Assembly (NCBI RefSeq): GCF_030124145.1
Contig: NZ_JASKMS010000016.1
Coordinates: 62,001 to 126,000 of the forward strand
Direction of reading: 5' to 3'
Origin: Streptomyces sp. 378
Lineage (GTDB): Bacteria > Actinomycetota > Actinomycetes > Streptomycetales > Streptomycetaceae
Length of the DNA: 64,000 nucleotides
In this document: piece after piece, positions 33,652 through 41,429 of the stretch
Layout: every line of letters begins with the position of its first letter
Position numbering within the stretch: the stretch's first letter is position 1
Position numbers and translations under genes: made by a program
The notes under the pieces: generated by a model
Database searches by the model: none
Told to the model about the DNA's origin: nothing
What the model saw: only the letters and a program-made list of their open reading frames with translations

Positions 33652-33690
33652 AAGGGGCGCGGGGAGCCGCGCGATCGACCACGGACGACC
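33652..33690 (+). repeat. Streptomyces dispersed intergenic repeat, copy 2
   Basis: AAGGGGCGCGGGGAGCCGCG followed by cgatcgaccacgga, a diverged copy of the element at 17795. Confidence 0.6.
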
Positions 33691-33734
33691 GACAGCCGCC
33701 GCACGACAGCAACCAGGCAGACGAACAGGCGCGC

Positions 33735-34412
33735 CTATCGATCCCGCCCGCACGCATAGGCCAACGGCGAGATCAACTCCTCCGCGTCCGGCAGCCACCG
33801 ATTCGCAGGCGTCGGCCGGCAGGCCCACTGCACGGCCCCCCGCGACCCGAACCGCGTGGGCGGCGCGGCCACATACGCCCCCTCACCCAGCACGGTCAGA
33901 TCCAGCGACGACACCGACCACCCCAGCTTCCGCACCAGGTCGGGCACCTTCGCCGCCGCCCCCGGCAGCACGAAGAACTCCATCCGCCGATCCGGCGTGA
34001 GGGTCACCGGCCCGAGCGTCAGCTCCATCCGCTCCATCCGCGCCAGCGCGAGGAACCCCGCCGTCTCCGCCACGGAGATCGCGTCGAACGTCCGCCCCGT
34101 CGGCAGCAGGATCGACGCGGTCGGCTGCTTCTGCCACATCCGCCGCGCGACCGTCGCACTGCCCGTCGCCTGCGTCGCCCAGTCCGGACGCGCCGGGTGG
34201 GACCCGGGCGCCGGGCACGCCGCGTCACCGCAGGAGCAGCGCTGACTCCCGTCGACGGCTTCCAGCCAGGTGCCGGGGAACACGTCCCAGTGGCGCTCCT
34301 CGGCGTAGCGAACAGCGGTCTCCAGCAGCGATTCCCCGCGCTGCTTCGGGATCTGAGCGGCTTCGGTGCCGGCGATCGTCTCTTCCACGATGAACACAAC
34401 TCTGGTCGTCAC
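33735..34412 (-). CDS. bifunctional DNA primase/polymerase-like protein
   Basis: 225-residue protein resembling the N-terminal Prim-Pol domain of plasmid and phage primases. It has the cysteine cluster CSCGDAACPAPGSHP (about 58-72) followed by a WATQATGS segment and a hydrophobic ILLPTG strand. The helicase-like rest of a replication primase is absent, and the acidic metal-binding residues are not obvious, so replication activity is doubtful. Short proteins of this kind are common single-copy genes in Streptomyces with unknown role. Confidence 0.7.
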   Translation of the reverse strand: MTTRVVFIVEETIAGTEAAQIPKQRGESLLETAVRYAEERHWDVFPGTWLEAVDGSQRCSCGDAACPAPGSHPARPDWATQATGSATVARRMWQKQPTASILLPTGRTFDAISVAETAGFLALARMERMELTLGPVTLTPDRRMEFFVLPGAAAKVPDLVRKLGWSVSSLDLTVLGEGAYVAAPPTRFGSRGAVQWACRPTPANRWLPDAEELISPLAYACGRDR

Positions 34413-34724
34413 CAGGGGTTACGCCCACCCGCGTGCGCGGGGAGGGGCATCGCCCCGGGATCCGGGGCGCATGGGTGCATGTGCGGGGGCGCGCAGGAGG
34501 AACCGTCGTCGGGGCTGGGTAACCACGAGGGGGGCCGGCATCAGCCGTTACCCCGGCATTCCTCACATGCCTCGCATTTTCGCCTGGTCGGCGGGGCATT
34601 GATCTTCACGGCCGGATCTTTTCACCGGGAGGTGAGGGGCTCGGCCGCGGAAGAGACGTCAACTCGGTGCACGGGCAGGCTCGGCGCCCCGTAGACGCAC
34701 CGCCGGACAGCAGGGGGTACGCCC
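34413..34724. other. 312-bp divergent gap
   Basis: Lies between the primase-like gene and the NsdA-like regulator gene, transcribed apart. It must hold both promoters. I see no clear -10/-35 pair, dyad or small ORF worth naming. Confidence 0.5.
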
Positions 34725-36110
34725 ATGGCCGCAAGGCCGCTCGTCGCCAGGCAGCCGAACGAACGGCTCCAGGCGCTCATCCAGGAAGCCGGATGCTCCA
34801 ACGCCGGCCTGGCCCGCCGGGTCAACATGTGCGGTGCCGAGCACGGACTCGACCTGCGCTACGACAAGACGTCGGTGGCGCGCTGGCTGCGCGGGCAGCA
34901 ACCACGGGGCCGGGCCCCGGCGATCATCGCCGAGGCCCTGGGCCGCAAACTCGGCCGTACGGTCACGATCGACGAGATCGGCATGGCCAACGGCAAGAAC
35001 CTCGCCTCGGGCGTGGGCCTGCAGTTCTCGCCGACGGTGCTGGGGGCCATCGAGCAGGTCTGCGAGCTGTGGCGCAGTGACGTGGGGCGGCGGGACTTCC
35101 TGTCCGGCTCCTCCGTCGCCGCGTCCGCGCTGGTCGAGCCCAGCCGCGACTGGCTGATCTCCGCGCCCGACGCCCAGGTGTCGCGCTCGGCGGGGCCACG
35201 GGTGGGGCAGTCCGACGTCCAGGCGGTGCGGGCCATGACGCAGGCGCTGGTGGCTCTCGACCACCAGTACGGCAGCGGGCATGTGCGGCCGGTCGTCGTG
35301 CACTACCTCAACAGCGTCGTCTCGGGGCTGCTGGCGGGCTCGTACCGGGAGGCGGTCGGGCGGGAGCTGTTCGCCGCGGTGGCCCGGCTGACGGAGCTCG
35401 CCGGGTACATGGCCGTCGACACGGGGCAACCGGGCCTGGCCCAGCGCTACTACATCCAGGCGCTGCGGCTCGCGCAGGCGGCCGGGGACCGCGGCTACGG
35501 CGGATACGTCCTCGCCGCCTCCATGAGCCACCTCGCCGCGCAGCTCGGAAACCCGCGGGAGATCGCGCAGTTGGCGCGGGCGGCGCAGGAGGGGGCGCGG
35601 GGGCGCGTGTCACCGCGCGCGGAGTCGATGTTCCACGCGGCGGAGGCGCGCGGGCACGCCCTCATGGGCGACGTGCGCGCCGCCCAGTCCTCGGCCGGGC
35701 GCGCGGTGAGCGCCCTGGAGGCGGCCGACCCGGCCGCCGGGGACGACCCGGTGTGGATCGCGCACTTCGACGAGGCCTACCTCGCCGACGAGTTGGCCCA
35801 CTGCCACCGGGACCTCGGGCAGGCCGAGGCGGCGGCCCGGTGCGCGCAGGAGTCGCTGGCCGGGCATCCCGAGTCGCGGGCGCGCCGACGGGCCATCGGA
35901 TATGTGCTGTTGGCCACGGCACAGGTGCAGCAGCGCGAGATCGAAGAGGCGTGCGGCACCGGCATGAAGGCCGTGGAACTGCTGGAGGGGCTGCGGTCCA
36001 ACCGGGGCGCCGAGTACCTGGAGGACTTCCAGCAGCGGCTGGGGCCGTACCGGGACGAGGCGGTGGTCAGGGAGTTCGGGGCGCGGCTCGATCTGCAGGC
36101 CGCCGCGTGA
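34725..36110 (+). CDS. NsdA-like XRE/TPR regulator
   Basis: 461-residue regulator with an N-terminal XRE-like helix-turn-helix (LIQEAGCSNAGLARRVN ... TSVARWLRG, about 18-65) and a long all-helical C-terminal part with TPR-like repeats (LAQRYYIQALRLAQAAGDRGYGGYVL and following). The layout matches Streptomyces NsdA, a negative regulator of sporulation and antibiotic production, and its many paralogues. Which paralogue this is cannot be decided here. Such proteins may sense peptides or other proteins through the TPR part. A hairpin 100 bp past the stop probably ends the transcript. Confidence 0.8.
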   Translation: MAARPLVARQPNERLQALIQEAGCSNAGLARRVNMCGAEHGLDLRYDKTSVARWLRGQQPRGRAPAIIAEALGRKLGRTVTIDEIGMANGKNLASGVGLQFSPTVLGAIEQVCELWRSDVGRRDFLSGSSVAASALVEPSRDWLISAPDAQVSRSAGPRVGQSDVQAVRAMTQALVALDHQYGSGHVRPVVVHYLNSVVSGLLAGSYREAVGRELFAAVARLTELAGYMAVDTGQPGLAQRYYIQALRLAQAAGDRGYGGYVLAASMSHLAAQLGNPREIAQLARAAQEGARGRVSPRAESMFHAAEARGHALMGDVRAAQSSAGRAVSALEAADPAAGDDPVWIAHFDEAYLADELAHCHRDLGQAEAAARCAQESLAGHPESRARRRAIGYVLLATAQVQQREIEEACGTGMKAVELLEGLRSNRGAEYLEDFQQRLGPYRDEAVVREFGARLDLQAAA

Positions 36111-36209
36111 ACACAAGGTCCGCGGATGTGTGAACGTGCGGGAAACGGCCGCCCCGTGCGCAGGAGGTGACGTGAACGGGGGGCCGTGATCCGGCGGTGT
36201 TACCGCGCT

Positions 36210-36235
36210 CACAGGGCAGGAGGCCGGGCCCTGTG
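36210..36235 (+). terminator. hairpin after the NsdA-like gene
   Basis: CACAGGGC and GCCCTGTG pair over a 10-nt loop in the gap before the next co-oriented gene. Confidence 0.5.
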
Positions 36236-36311
36236 CTGCGTGGCACGGGGCTCGGGGGACCCGGTAGCGTGACCCGACGATTCACAAGGTCCCCCATTAG
36301 TAGGAGTCCCG

Positions 36312-38105
36312 GTGACGCAGAGTGGACAGGGCGAGGAGCCCTCGGCGCGCCCCGCGCGCGAAGGCATCGTGCTGCCCTCCGACGGTGGCGAGCCCCTGCT
36401 GCCGGGCATGACGGGCGGACCGGACGACGCCCCCGGCCGCAGACCCGCCCCGCCGTCGACGGGCGGGCCGCAGGCCTCGGCCCCCGCGGAGGGCCAGACC
36501 TGGGGCGGGCCGTGGGGCCCGGACCAGCAGCGGAGCGCGCCCCCGCCGGACCAGACCTGGCAGTCCCAGCCCCAACAGTGGGGCACGCCGGAACCGCCCG
36601 CCTGGGACGCACAGGCCCCGGGCGCGCTCCCCCCGGAGGGCACCTCCCCGAACCCGTACGCCGGCACCCCGGCGCACCCCGACCCGTACGGCTCGGCCCA
36701 GCCGTCCGCGGGCCACACCGGCTACGACCCGTACGGCACGTCCGGGGGACGGGCCCCCCTGCCCCCGGAGGGCTCGGGTGGGCCCGGGTACGGCTCCGCG
36801 CACGAAGCCGGCGGGGGGCAGCAGCCGCAGGGAGCGTCCGGGTACGGGTATCCGCAGGGGACCGGTCAGCCGCAGGGCGCCGACCCGTACGGGGGCGGCC
36901 TGCCGCCGGCCTCCGACGGGTACGGGCAGCCTGCCGGGGGAGCGCCGCAGCCGCAGGCGGGAACCGGGTACGGGAGCGGCGGGGGGGCACCCCTGCCCTC
37001 ACCCGCGGACGAGGGCGCGACCCAGTACATACCGCCCGTCGCGGGGGACGCCGCCGCGGCCACGCAGTATCTGCCGCCGGTCCCCCCGGCCGCCGACGAG
37101 GGGGCGACCCAGTACATACCCCCCGTGACGCCCGGAGCGCTGCCGCCCGAGACGCCGTCCGGCCACGACCCCGAGACGACGCGGTTCCTCGGGACCGGCC
37201 CCCGGGCCGGGTCGGCAGCCGGGCCGCTGCCCACCGCCTCGAATCCGGACGCCGAGGCCACGCAGTACATCCCGCCGGTGCCGGGCGGGGACAAGCAGCC
37301 GCCCGCCGAGTTCGACAACCTCTTCCGCAGTGAGCGGGGCGCCGAGAGCCCGGCCGGGGCCACCCAGCAGATGCCCCGCATCGAGCAGCCCCGGCCGCAG
37401 CCCCAGCCCTCGTACGGCGCTGCCGGGCCGTCCCACGCGCCGCCCGCCGGAGGCCGCTCACGCGGTGGCCGCAGCGGTTCGCGCGTCCCCGTGATCGCGG
37501 CCGTCGGCATCGGCATCGCCGTCCTCGGCGTCGGCGCGGGCGCGCTGCTCGCCGGGGGCTCGGGCGGTGGGGACGACGACGGCGGTGACAAGAAGACGGT
37601 GGCCGCCTCCGCTCCCGCGACGGACGGCTCCGCCTCGCCGTCGGCCGACCCGGCCCGGGCCCAGGCCGTCGAGCTGGACAAGCTGCTCGCCGACAGCGGC
37701 GACAGCCGCACCACCGTGATCAACGCGGTCGCCGACGTGCGGGGCTGCGACAACCTCTCCCGGGCCGCGAAGGACCTGCGCGACGCGGCCAAGCAGCGCA
37801 GCGGTCTGGTCACCCGGCTCTCCAGCGTCGAGGTCGACCGGCTGCCCGGCCACGCCGCGCTGACCACCGCCCTCACCAAGGCCTGGCAGGCCTCCGCCTC
37901 GGCCGACAACCACTACGCGGCCTGGGCCGACCAGACCGCCGGCAGGAAGGGCTGCAAGAAGGGCCAGGCCCGCACCACCGACCAGACCCTGGCCGGGAAC
38001 CGGGCCAGCGGCGTCGCCAGCGCCCAGAAGGCCAAGGCGGCCGGGCTGTGGAACGCGATCGCGAGGAAGTACGGCCTGACCGAGCGTCAGCCGACCCAGC
38101 TGTGA
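36312..38105 (+). CDS. proline-rich single-pass membrane protein with TQYIPPV repeats
   Basis: 597-residue protein. The first 390 residues are Pro/Gly/Gln-rich and disordered (many PYG and PPEG units). They carry three ATQYIPPV copies, one ATQYLPPV, and related ETTRFLG and ATQQMPRI sites between about 236 and 360, then EFDNLFRSE. One transmembrane helix (about 395-415, PVIAAVGIGIAVLGVGAGALLAGG) is followed by an extracytoplasmic helical domain with two cysteines (DVRGCDN and RKGCKKG) that could form a disulphide. The TQ sites look like targets of Ser/Thr kinases or FHA domains; this is inference. The GTG start has AGGAG upstream. Confidence 0.75.
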   Translation: MTQSGQGEEPSARPAREGIVLPSDGGEPLLPGMTGGPDDAPGRRPAPPSTGGPQASAPAEGQTWGGPWGPDQQRSAPPPDQTWQSQPQQWGTPEPPAWDAQAPGALPPEGTSPNPYAGTPAHPDPYGSAQPSAGHTGYDPYGTSGGRAPLPPEGSGGPGYGSAHEAGGGQQPQGASGYGYPQGTGQPQGADPYGGGLPPASDGYGQPAGGAPQPQAGTGYGSGGGAPLPSPADEGATQYIPPVAGDAAAATQYLPPVPPAADEGATQYIPPVTPGALPPETPSGHDPETTRFLGTGPRAGSAAGPLPTASNPDAEATQYIPPVPGGDKQPPAEFDNLFRSERGAESPAGATQQMPRIEQPRPQPQPSYGAAGPSHAPPAGGRSRGGRSGSRVPVIAAVGIGIAVLGVGAGALLAGGSGGGDDDGGDKKTVAASAPATDGSASPSADPARAQAVELDKLLADSGDSRTTVINAVADVRGCDNLSRAAKDLRDAAKQRSGLVTRLSSVEVDRLPGHAALTTALTKAWQASASADNHYAAWADQTAGRKGCKKGQARTTDQTLAGNRASGVASAQKAKAAGLWNAIARKYGLTERQPTQL

Positions 38106-38125
38106 CGGAGACGGTCCGGTGGGGC

Positions 38126-38153
38126 GCCCCGGAGCTCACGGGCGTCCCGGGGC
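38126..38153. terminator. terminator between two convergent genes
   Basis: GCCCCGG (38126-38132) and CCGGGGC (38147-38153) form a 7-bp stem with a 14-nt loop in the 100-bp convergent gap. A second inverted pair GGCCCCCCGCC/GGCGGGGCC follows. Confidence 0.5.
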
Positions 38154-38205
38154 CACACGCCCGGCCCCCCGCCGCGCCCACGCGTGAGGTGCCGGGCGGG
38201 GCCGC

Positions 38206-39513
38206 TCAGTAGTCCACGTCGGCGTCCTGGAGCGCCTTCGTGGTGTCGACGAAGCCCTTGCGCGCCGACACCAGCCGCCCCTCCCGCACCACCTGCAGGG
38301 TCACGTTCGCGTTGACCAGGCGCGGGAAGCCCACGGCGGCGAGCTTGTCCTGGAACTGCCACTGGAGCGTCGGCGTCAGCCCGCCCGTGCTGACCTTCAG
38401 GCCGTCGTCCAGGGCCTGCGTGACCGTGTCGGCGGTCACCTCGCCGTCGCCGAGCGACTCGGCGATCTGCCGGAACACCGTGTAGGCGATCCACGTGGTC
38501 TGCACTCCGGCGTCCGCGGGGTCGATGCGGTTGTCGCCGAAGGCCTCCTGCCGGATCACCCGCTTCATCTCGTCCCAGCGCGGGTCGCTCGCCACCGGGT
38601 ACCAGCCGGTGATGTACGAGCCCTCGTAGGGCCCCGAGGCTCCGCCGGTCGCGTCGATCACGGTCTGGTCGACGCTGCCGAGCACGGTGGCCGTCCGCAC
38701 GTCCGGGTAGTCCTCGCGGGCCCGCCGGAAGGAGTCCATGAAGGTGCCGCTGCGGTCCCCGAGCGCGGGCACCACGCATCCCTGGCCGGTTCCCCCGGTG
38801 GTCGTCCGCAGGGCCCGCTCGGCCTGGTCGTCGTACGCGGTGGCGTCCTCGGCCGCCCGCTGGTCGTTCGAGGCCCGGTGCCCGCCCGCCTTCAGACCGG
38901 AGTCGAGCAGCGGGGGCAACTGGTCGCCCGCGAGGGTGTCGGGACGGATCAGCGCGACGGGACCGCAGTCGGAGAGCGCGCTGCCGAGACCGGCGAGCAG
39001 CGCGGGCTGGCCGCCGTTGACGGGGTAGGACAGGGGGCTGGTGAACTCGTCGTTGGTGATGCCGTAGCCGCCGATGTAGGGGATGCCGGCGCCCTCGAGC
39101 GAGGGGAAGAAGGAGCCCGCGTACTGACTGTAGGATCCGACGACCGCGACCACGTTCTCCTTGGCGGCCCGCCGGGCGCACTTCGCGGCGGCCACGCTGT
39201 CGTTGTGGTCGTTGCAGGTCAGCACGTTGAGCTTGCGGCCGTTGATCCCGCCGCCCGCGTTGATCCAGCGGGCGTAGGCACGGGCGAAGGCGGGCATGCC
39301 GGGTTTGTTGGTGGCCTTGGTGTTCTGCGGGGCCCAGGTCATGACGGTGATGGTGTCGCCCCCGGCATCCCCCGTGGTGCCGGGGACGACCCCGCATCCG
39401 GCGAGGAGCGACGCGCACGCGACCGCCGTGCCCGCGGAGAGGATGCCGTTTCTGGCGTGACGGGTGAGGAGGCCGGGGAGGAATGTGCTGCGGGTGCGTC
39501 GCCTGCCGGTCAT
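38206..39513 (-). CDS. LivJ-type substrate-binding lipoprotein
   Basis: 435-residue periplasmic-binding protein of the branched-chain amino acid/amide type (peripla_BP_6). The basic N-terminus (MTGRRRTRS), hydrophobic segment and lipobox LLAGC (Cys near 36) mark it as a lipoprotein. Ligand-domain features include AYARWINAGGGINGRKL and VVAVVGSYSQYAGSFFPSLEGAGIPYIGG. No permease or ATPase genes are adjacent, so it is an orphan receptor or works with a distant transporter. I use the ATG at 39513 because the signal peptide begins there. Confidence 0.87.
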   Translation of the reverse strand: MTGRRRTRSTFLPGLLTRHARNGILSAGTAVACASLLAGCGVVPGTTGDAGGDTITVMTWAPQNTKATNKPGMPAFARAYARWINAGGGINGRKLNVLTCNDHNDSVAAAKCARRAAKENVVAVVGSYSQYAGSFFPSLEGAGIPYIGGYGITNDEFTSPLSYPVNGGQPALLAGLGSALSDCGPVALIRPDTLAGDQLPPLLDSGLKAGGHRASNDQRAAEDATAYDDQAERALRTTTGGTGQGCVVPALGDRSGTFMDSFRRAREDYPDVRTATVLGSVDQTVIDATGGASGPYEGSYITGWYPVASDPRWDEMKRVIRQEAFGDNRIDPADAGVQTTWIAYTVFRQIAESLGDGEVTADTVTQALDDGLKVSTGGLTPTLQWQFQDKLAAVGFPRLVNANVTLQVVREGRLVSARKGFVDTTKALQDADVDY

Positions 39514-39601
39514 GGTTCTGCACGATTCCGCCACACGGCTAACCCATGAGCGATCTCCGGTCAACAATGGGTGACGCGCCGGTGAAATCGCGGGGGCCGG
39601 T

Positions 39602-40132
39602 GTGACCGATGTGGAGGGGAACGTACGATCGATGACCGTGCAAGCTTCGGAGAACTCTTCCCGACGTGGCCGTCGCTCGTCCACCATGGGCGGCATGCCT
39701 GTCAACGACATGCCGTGGTGGCGCTGGCGCAGCAACGTGCGCTCGGCGCTGCACATGCTCTCCGATCCCGGCTTCCAGCGGGACGTCTGGCTGGCCGGCG
39801 TGGACGGCTACGGCGACGTGACCGACGCGGTGTACCGGCTGGTCGAGGACACCTGGCTGGACCACTGGTCCGCCGAGAAGTACGTCGGCACGATCTTCCG
39901 TGACTCCCAGGAGGCGGTCCTCGTCGACAGCGCGGTGCTGCGCGTGCTGCGGATCATGCACCAGGTCGGGCCGGACGCGCCGGTCGCCGCGTACCTCGAA
40001 CACGAGGCGTGGCCGGAGGCGGTCCGGGCGGCCCGGGACGCGCACGTGCGGCTCGCGGCGAGCGACGGCGAGGAGCCGGACGCTCCGCCGTCCAGCCTGG
40101 AGGTGCTGCGGATCGTGACCAGGTCCGCCTAG
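39602..40132 (+). CDS. conserved hypothetical protein
   Basis: 176 residues as drawn; I do not recognise a family with known function. The conserved-looking core begins around NDMPWWRWRSNVRSALHMLSDPGF (about 35-58) and is helical with a C-terminal SLEVLRIVTR. The start is uncertain: GTG 39602, ATG 39632 or ATG 39686 are all possible. Its stop codon TAG lies exactly at the left tip of the inverted-repeat element that follows, so the C-terminus may have been trimmed by insertion of that element. Confidence 0.65.
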   Translation: MTDVEGNVRSMTVQASENSSRRGRRSSTMGGMPVNDMPWWRWRSNVRSALHMLSDPGFQRDVWLAGVDGYGDVTDAVYRLVEDTWLDHWSAEKYVGTIFRDSQEAVLVDSAVLRVLRIMHQVGPDAPVAAYLEHEAWPEAVRAARDAHVRLAASDGEEPDAPPSSLEVLRIVTRSA

Positions 40133-40334
40133 GCCGCTTCTGATGGAATCTCCGCGGCGTCGCGGCGTTCGGCACGCTCCCCCGTTCTCGGCTTCGCTCG
40201 AACGGGAGGGGCCCCCACCGCCGCACCGCGTGGAAGCCCAAGTAGCTCCGCTACGAGGGCTTCCACGCGGCATGCCGAGAGCACGCACCGAACGCCGCTC
40301 CTTCTCCCGCGGAGATCCATCAGAAGCGGCCTAG
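40129..40334. mobile_element. 206-bp MITE-like inverted-repeat element
   Basis: The ends are near-perfect inverted repeats: CTAGGCCGCTTCTGATGGA at the left and its complement at the right (ending at 40334), with pairing continuing through TCTCCGCGG on both sides (about 28 of 29 bases). The arms continue as GCGGCGTTCGG/CCGAACGCCGC. Inside are two hairpins: CCCGTTC/GAACGGG, and a 14-bp stem CCGCGTGGAAGCCC/GGGCTTCCACGCGG capped by GTAGC/GCTAC. There is no ORF inside. CTAG at both tips may be target-site or terminal sequence. It fills the gap between two co-oriented genes and may also terminate transcription. Confidence 0.7.
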
Positions 40335-40457
40335 CCCTGCCGTTTCGGATCGTCTCGGCGTCGCGGGCCCCGGCACGCGTGTCTGCGGCGTTGTCGCGGT
40401 GGTCCGTCCTGCGGGACGATTGCCGGTGGTGTCGTTCCTTGTGGGAACCTGTCCCGC

Positions 40458-41339
40458 ATGAACGAGCAGTCCACCAGCGCCGCGGTCCCGGCCGACCAGT
40501 ACGTCCTCACCCTGTCCTGCCCTGACCGGAAGGGCATCGTGCACGCCGTGTCGAGCTATCTGTTCATGACCGGGTGCAACATCGAGGACAGCCAGCAGTT
40601 CGGCGACCACGACACGGGACTGTTCTTCATGCGGGTCCACTTCTCGGCAGACCCTCCGGTGACCGTGGAGAAGCTGCGGGCCAGCTTCGCCGCGATCGGC
40701 GACTCGTTCCAGATGGACTGGCAGATCAACCGGGCCGACCAGAAGATGCGCATCCTGCTGATGGTCAGCAAGTTCGGGCACTGCCTGAACGACCTGCTGT
40801 TCCGGGCGCGGACCGGGGCGCTGCCGGTGGAGATCGCCGGAGTGGTGTCGAACCACAAGGACTTCGCCGAGCTGGTGGGCTCGTACAACATCCCCTTCCA
40901 CCACATTCCGGTGACGAAGGACACGAAGGCCGAGGCGGAGGGGCGGCTGCTCGACATCGTGCGTGAGGAGAACGTGGAGCTGGTCGTGCTCGCCCGCTAC
41001 ATGCAGGTCCTCTCGGACGACCTGTGCAAGGCGCTGTCCGGGCGGATCATCAACATCCACCACTCCTTCCTGCCGAGCTTCAAGGGCGCGAAGCCGTATC
41101 ACCAGGCCCACGCCCGGGGTGTGAAGCTGATCGGCGCGACGGCTCACTACGTGACGGCCGACCTCGACGAGGGGCCGATCATCGAGCAGGAGGTCGAGCG
41201 GGTCGGGCACGACGTGACGCCGGAAGGACTCGTCGCCATCGGGCGCGACGTGGAGTGCCAGGCGCTGGCCCGGGGTGTGAAGTGGCATGCCGAGCGGAGG
41301 ATTCTGCTCAACGGGCGGCGGACGGTGATCTTCGCCTAG
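40458..41339 (+). CDS. purU: formyltetrahydrofolate deformylase
   Basis: 293-residue PurU. It has an N-terminal ACT domain (YVLTLSCPDRKGIVHAVSSYLF, about 15-36) and a C-terminal formyltransferase-like domain with HNPxF-like segment replaced by SNHKDF, the catalytic IINIHHSFLPSFKGAKPYHQA (about 196-216) and GATAHYV. It hydrolyses 10-formyl-THF to formate and THF, balancing one-carbon pools and feeding purine synthesis. GTGGGAACC lies upstream of the ATG, and the MITE-like element ends 123 bp before it. Confidence 0.97.
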   Translation: MNEQSTSAAVPADQYVLTLSCPDRKGIVHAVSSYLFMTGCNIEDSQQFGDHDTGLFFMRVHFSADPPVTVEKLRASFAAIGDSFQMDWQINRADQKMRILLMVSKFGHCLNDLLFRARTGALPVEIAGVVSNHKDFAELVGSYNIPFHHIPVTKDTKAEAEGRLLDIVREENVELVVLARYMQVLSDDLCKALSGRIINIHHSFLPSFKGAKPYHQAHARGVKLIGATAHYVTADLDEGPIIEQEVERVGHDVTPEGLVAIGRDVECQALARGVKWHAERRILLNGRRTVIFA

Positions 41340-41357
41340 GAGCCCGGTTCGTCCCGT

Positions 41358-41423
41358 TTGGTGGCGGGTGCGGGTGCGGGTGCGGGTGGGTTGTGGCTTG
41401 TCGCGCGCTTCCCCGCGCCCCCA
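41358..41423 (-). repeat. Streptomyces dispersed intergenic repeat, copy 3, with GGGTGC microsatellite
   Basis: On the minus strand: GGGGGCGCGGGGAAGCGCGC, then gacaagccacaaccc and a (ACCCGC)n run of about four units. It lies between purU and the anti-sigma gene. Confidence 0.7.
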
Positions 41424-41429
41424 AGAACC

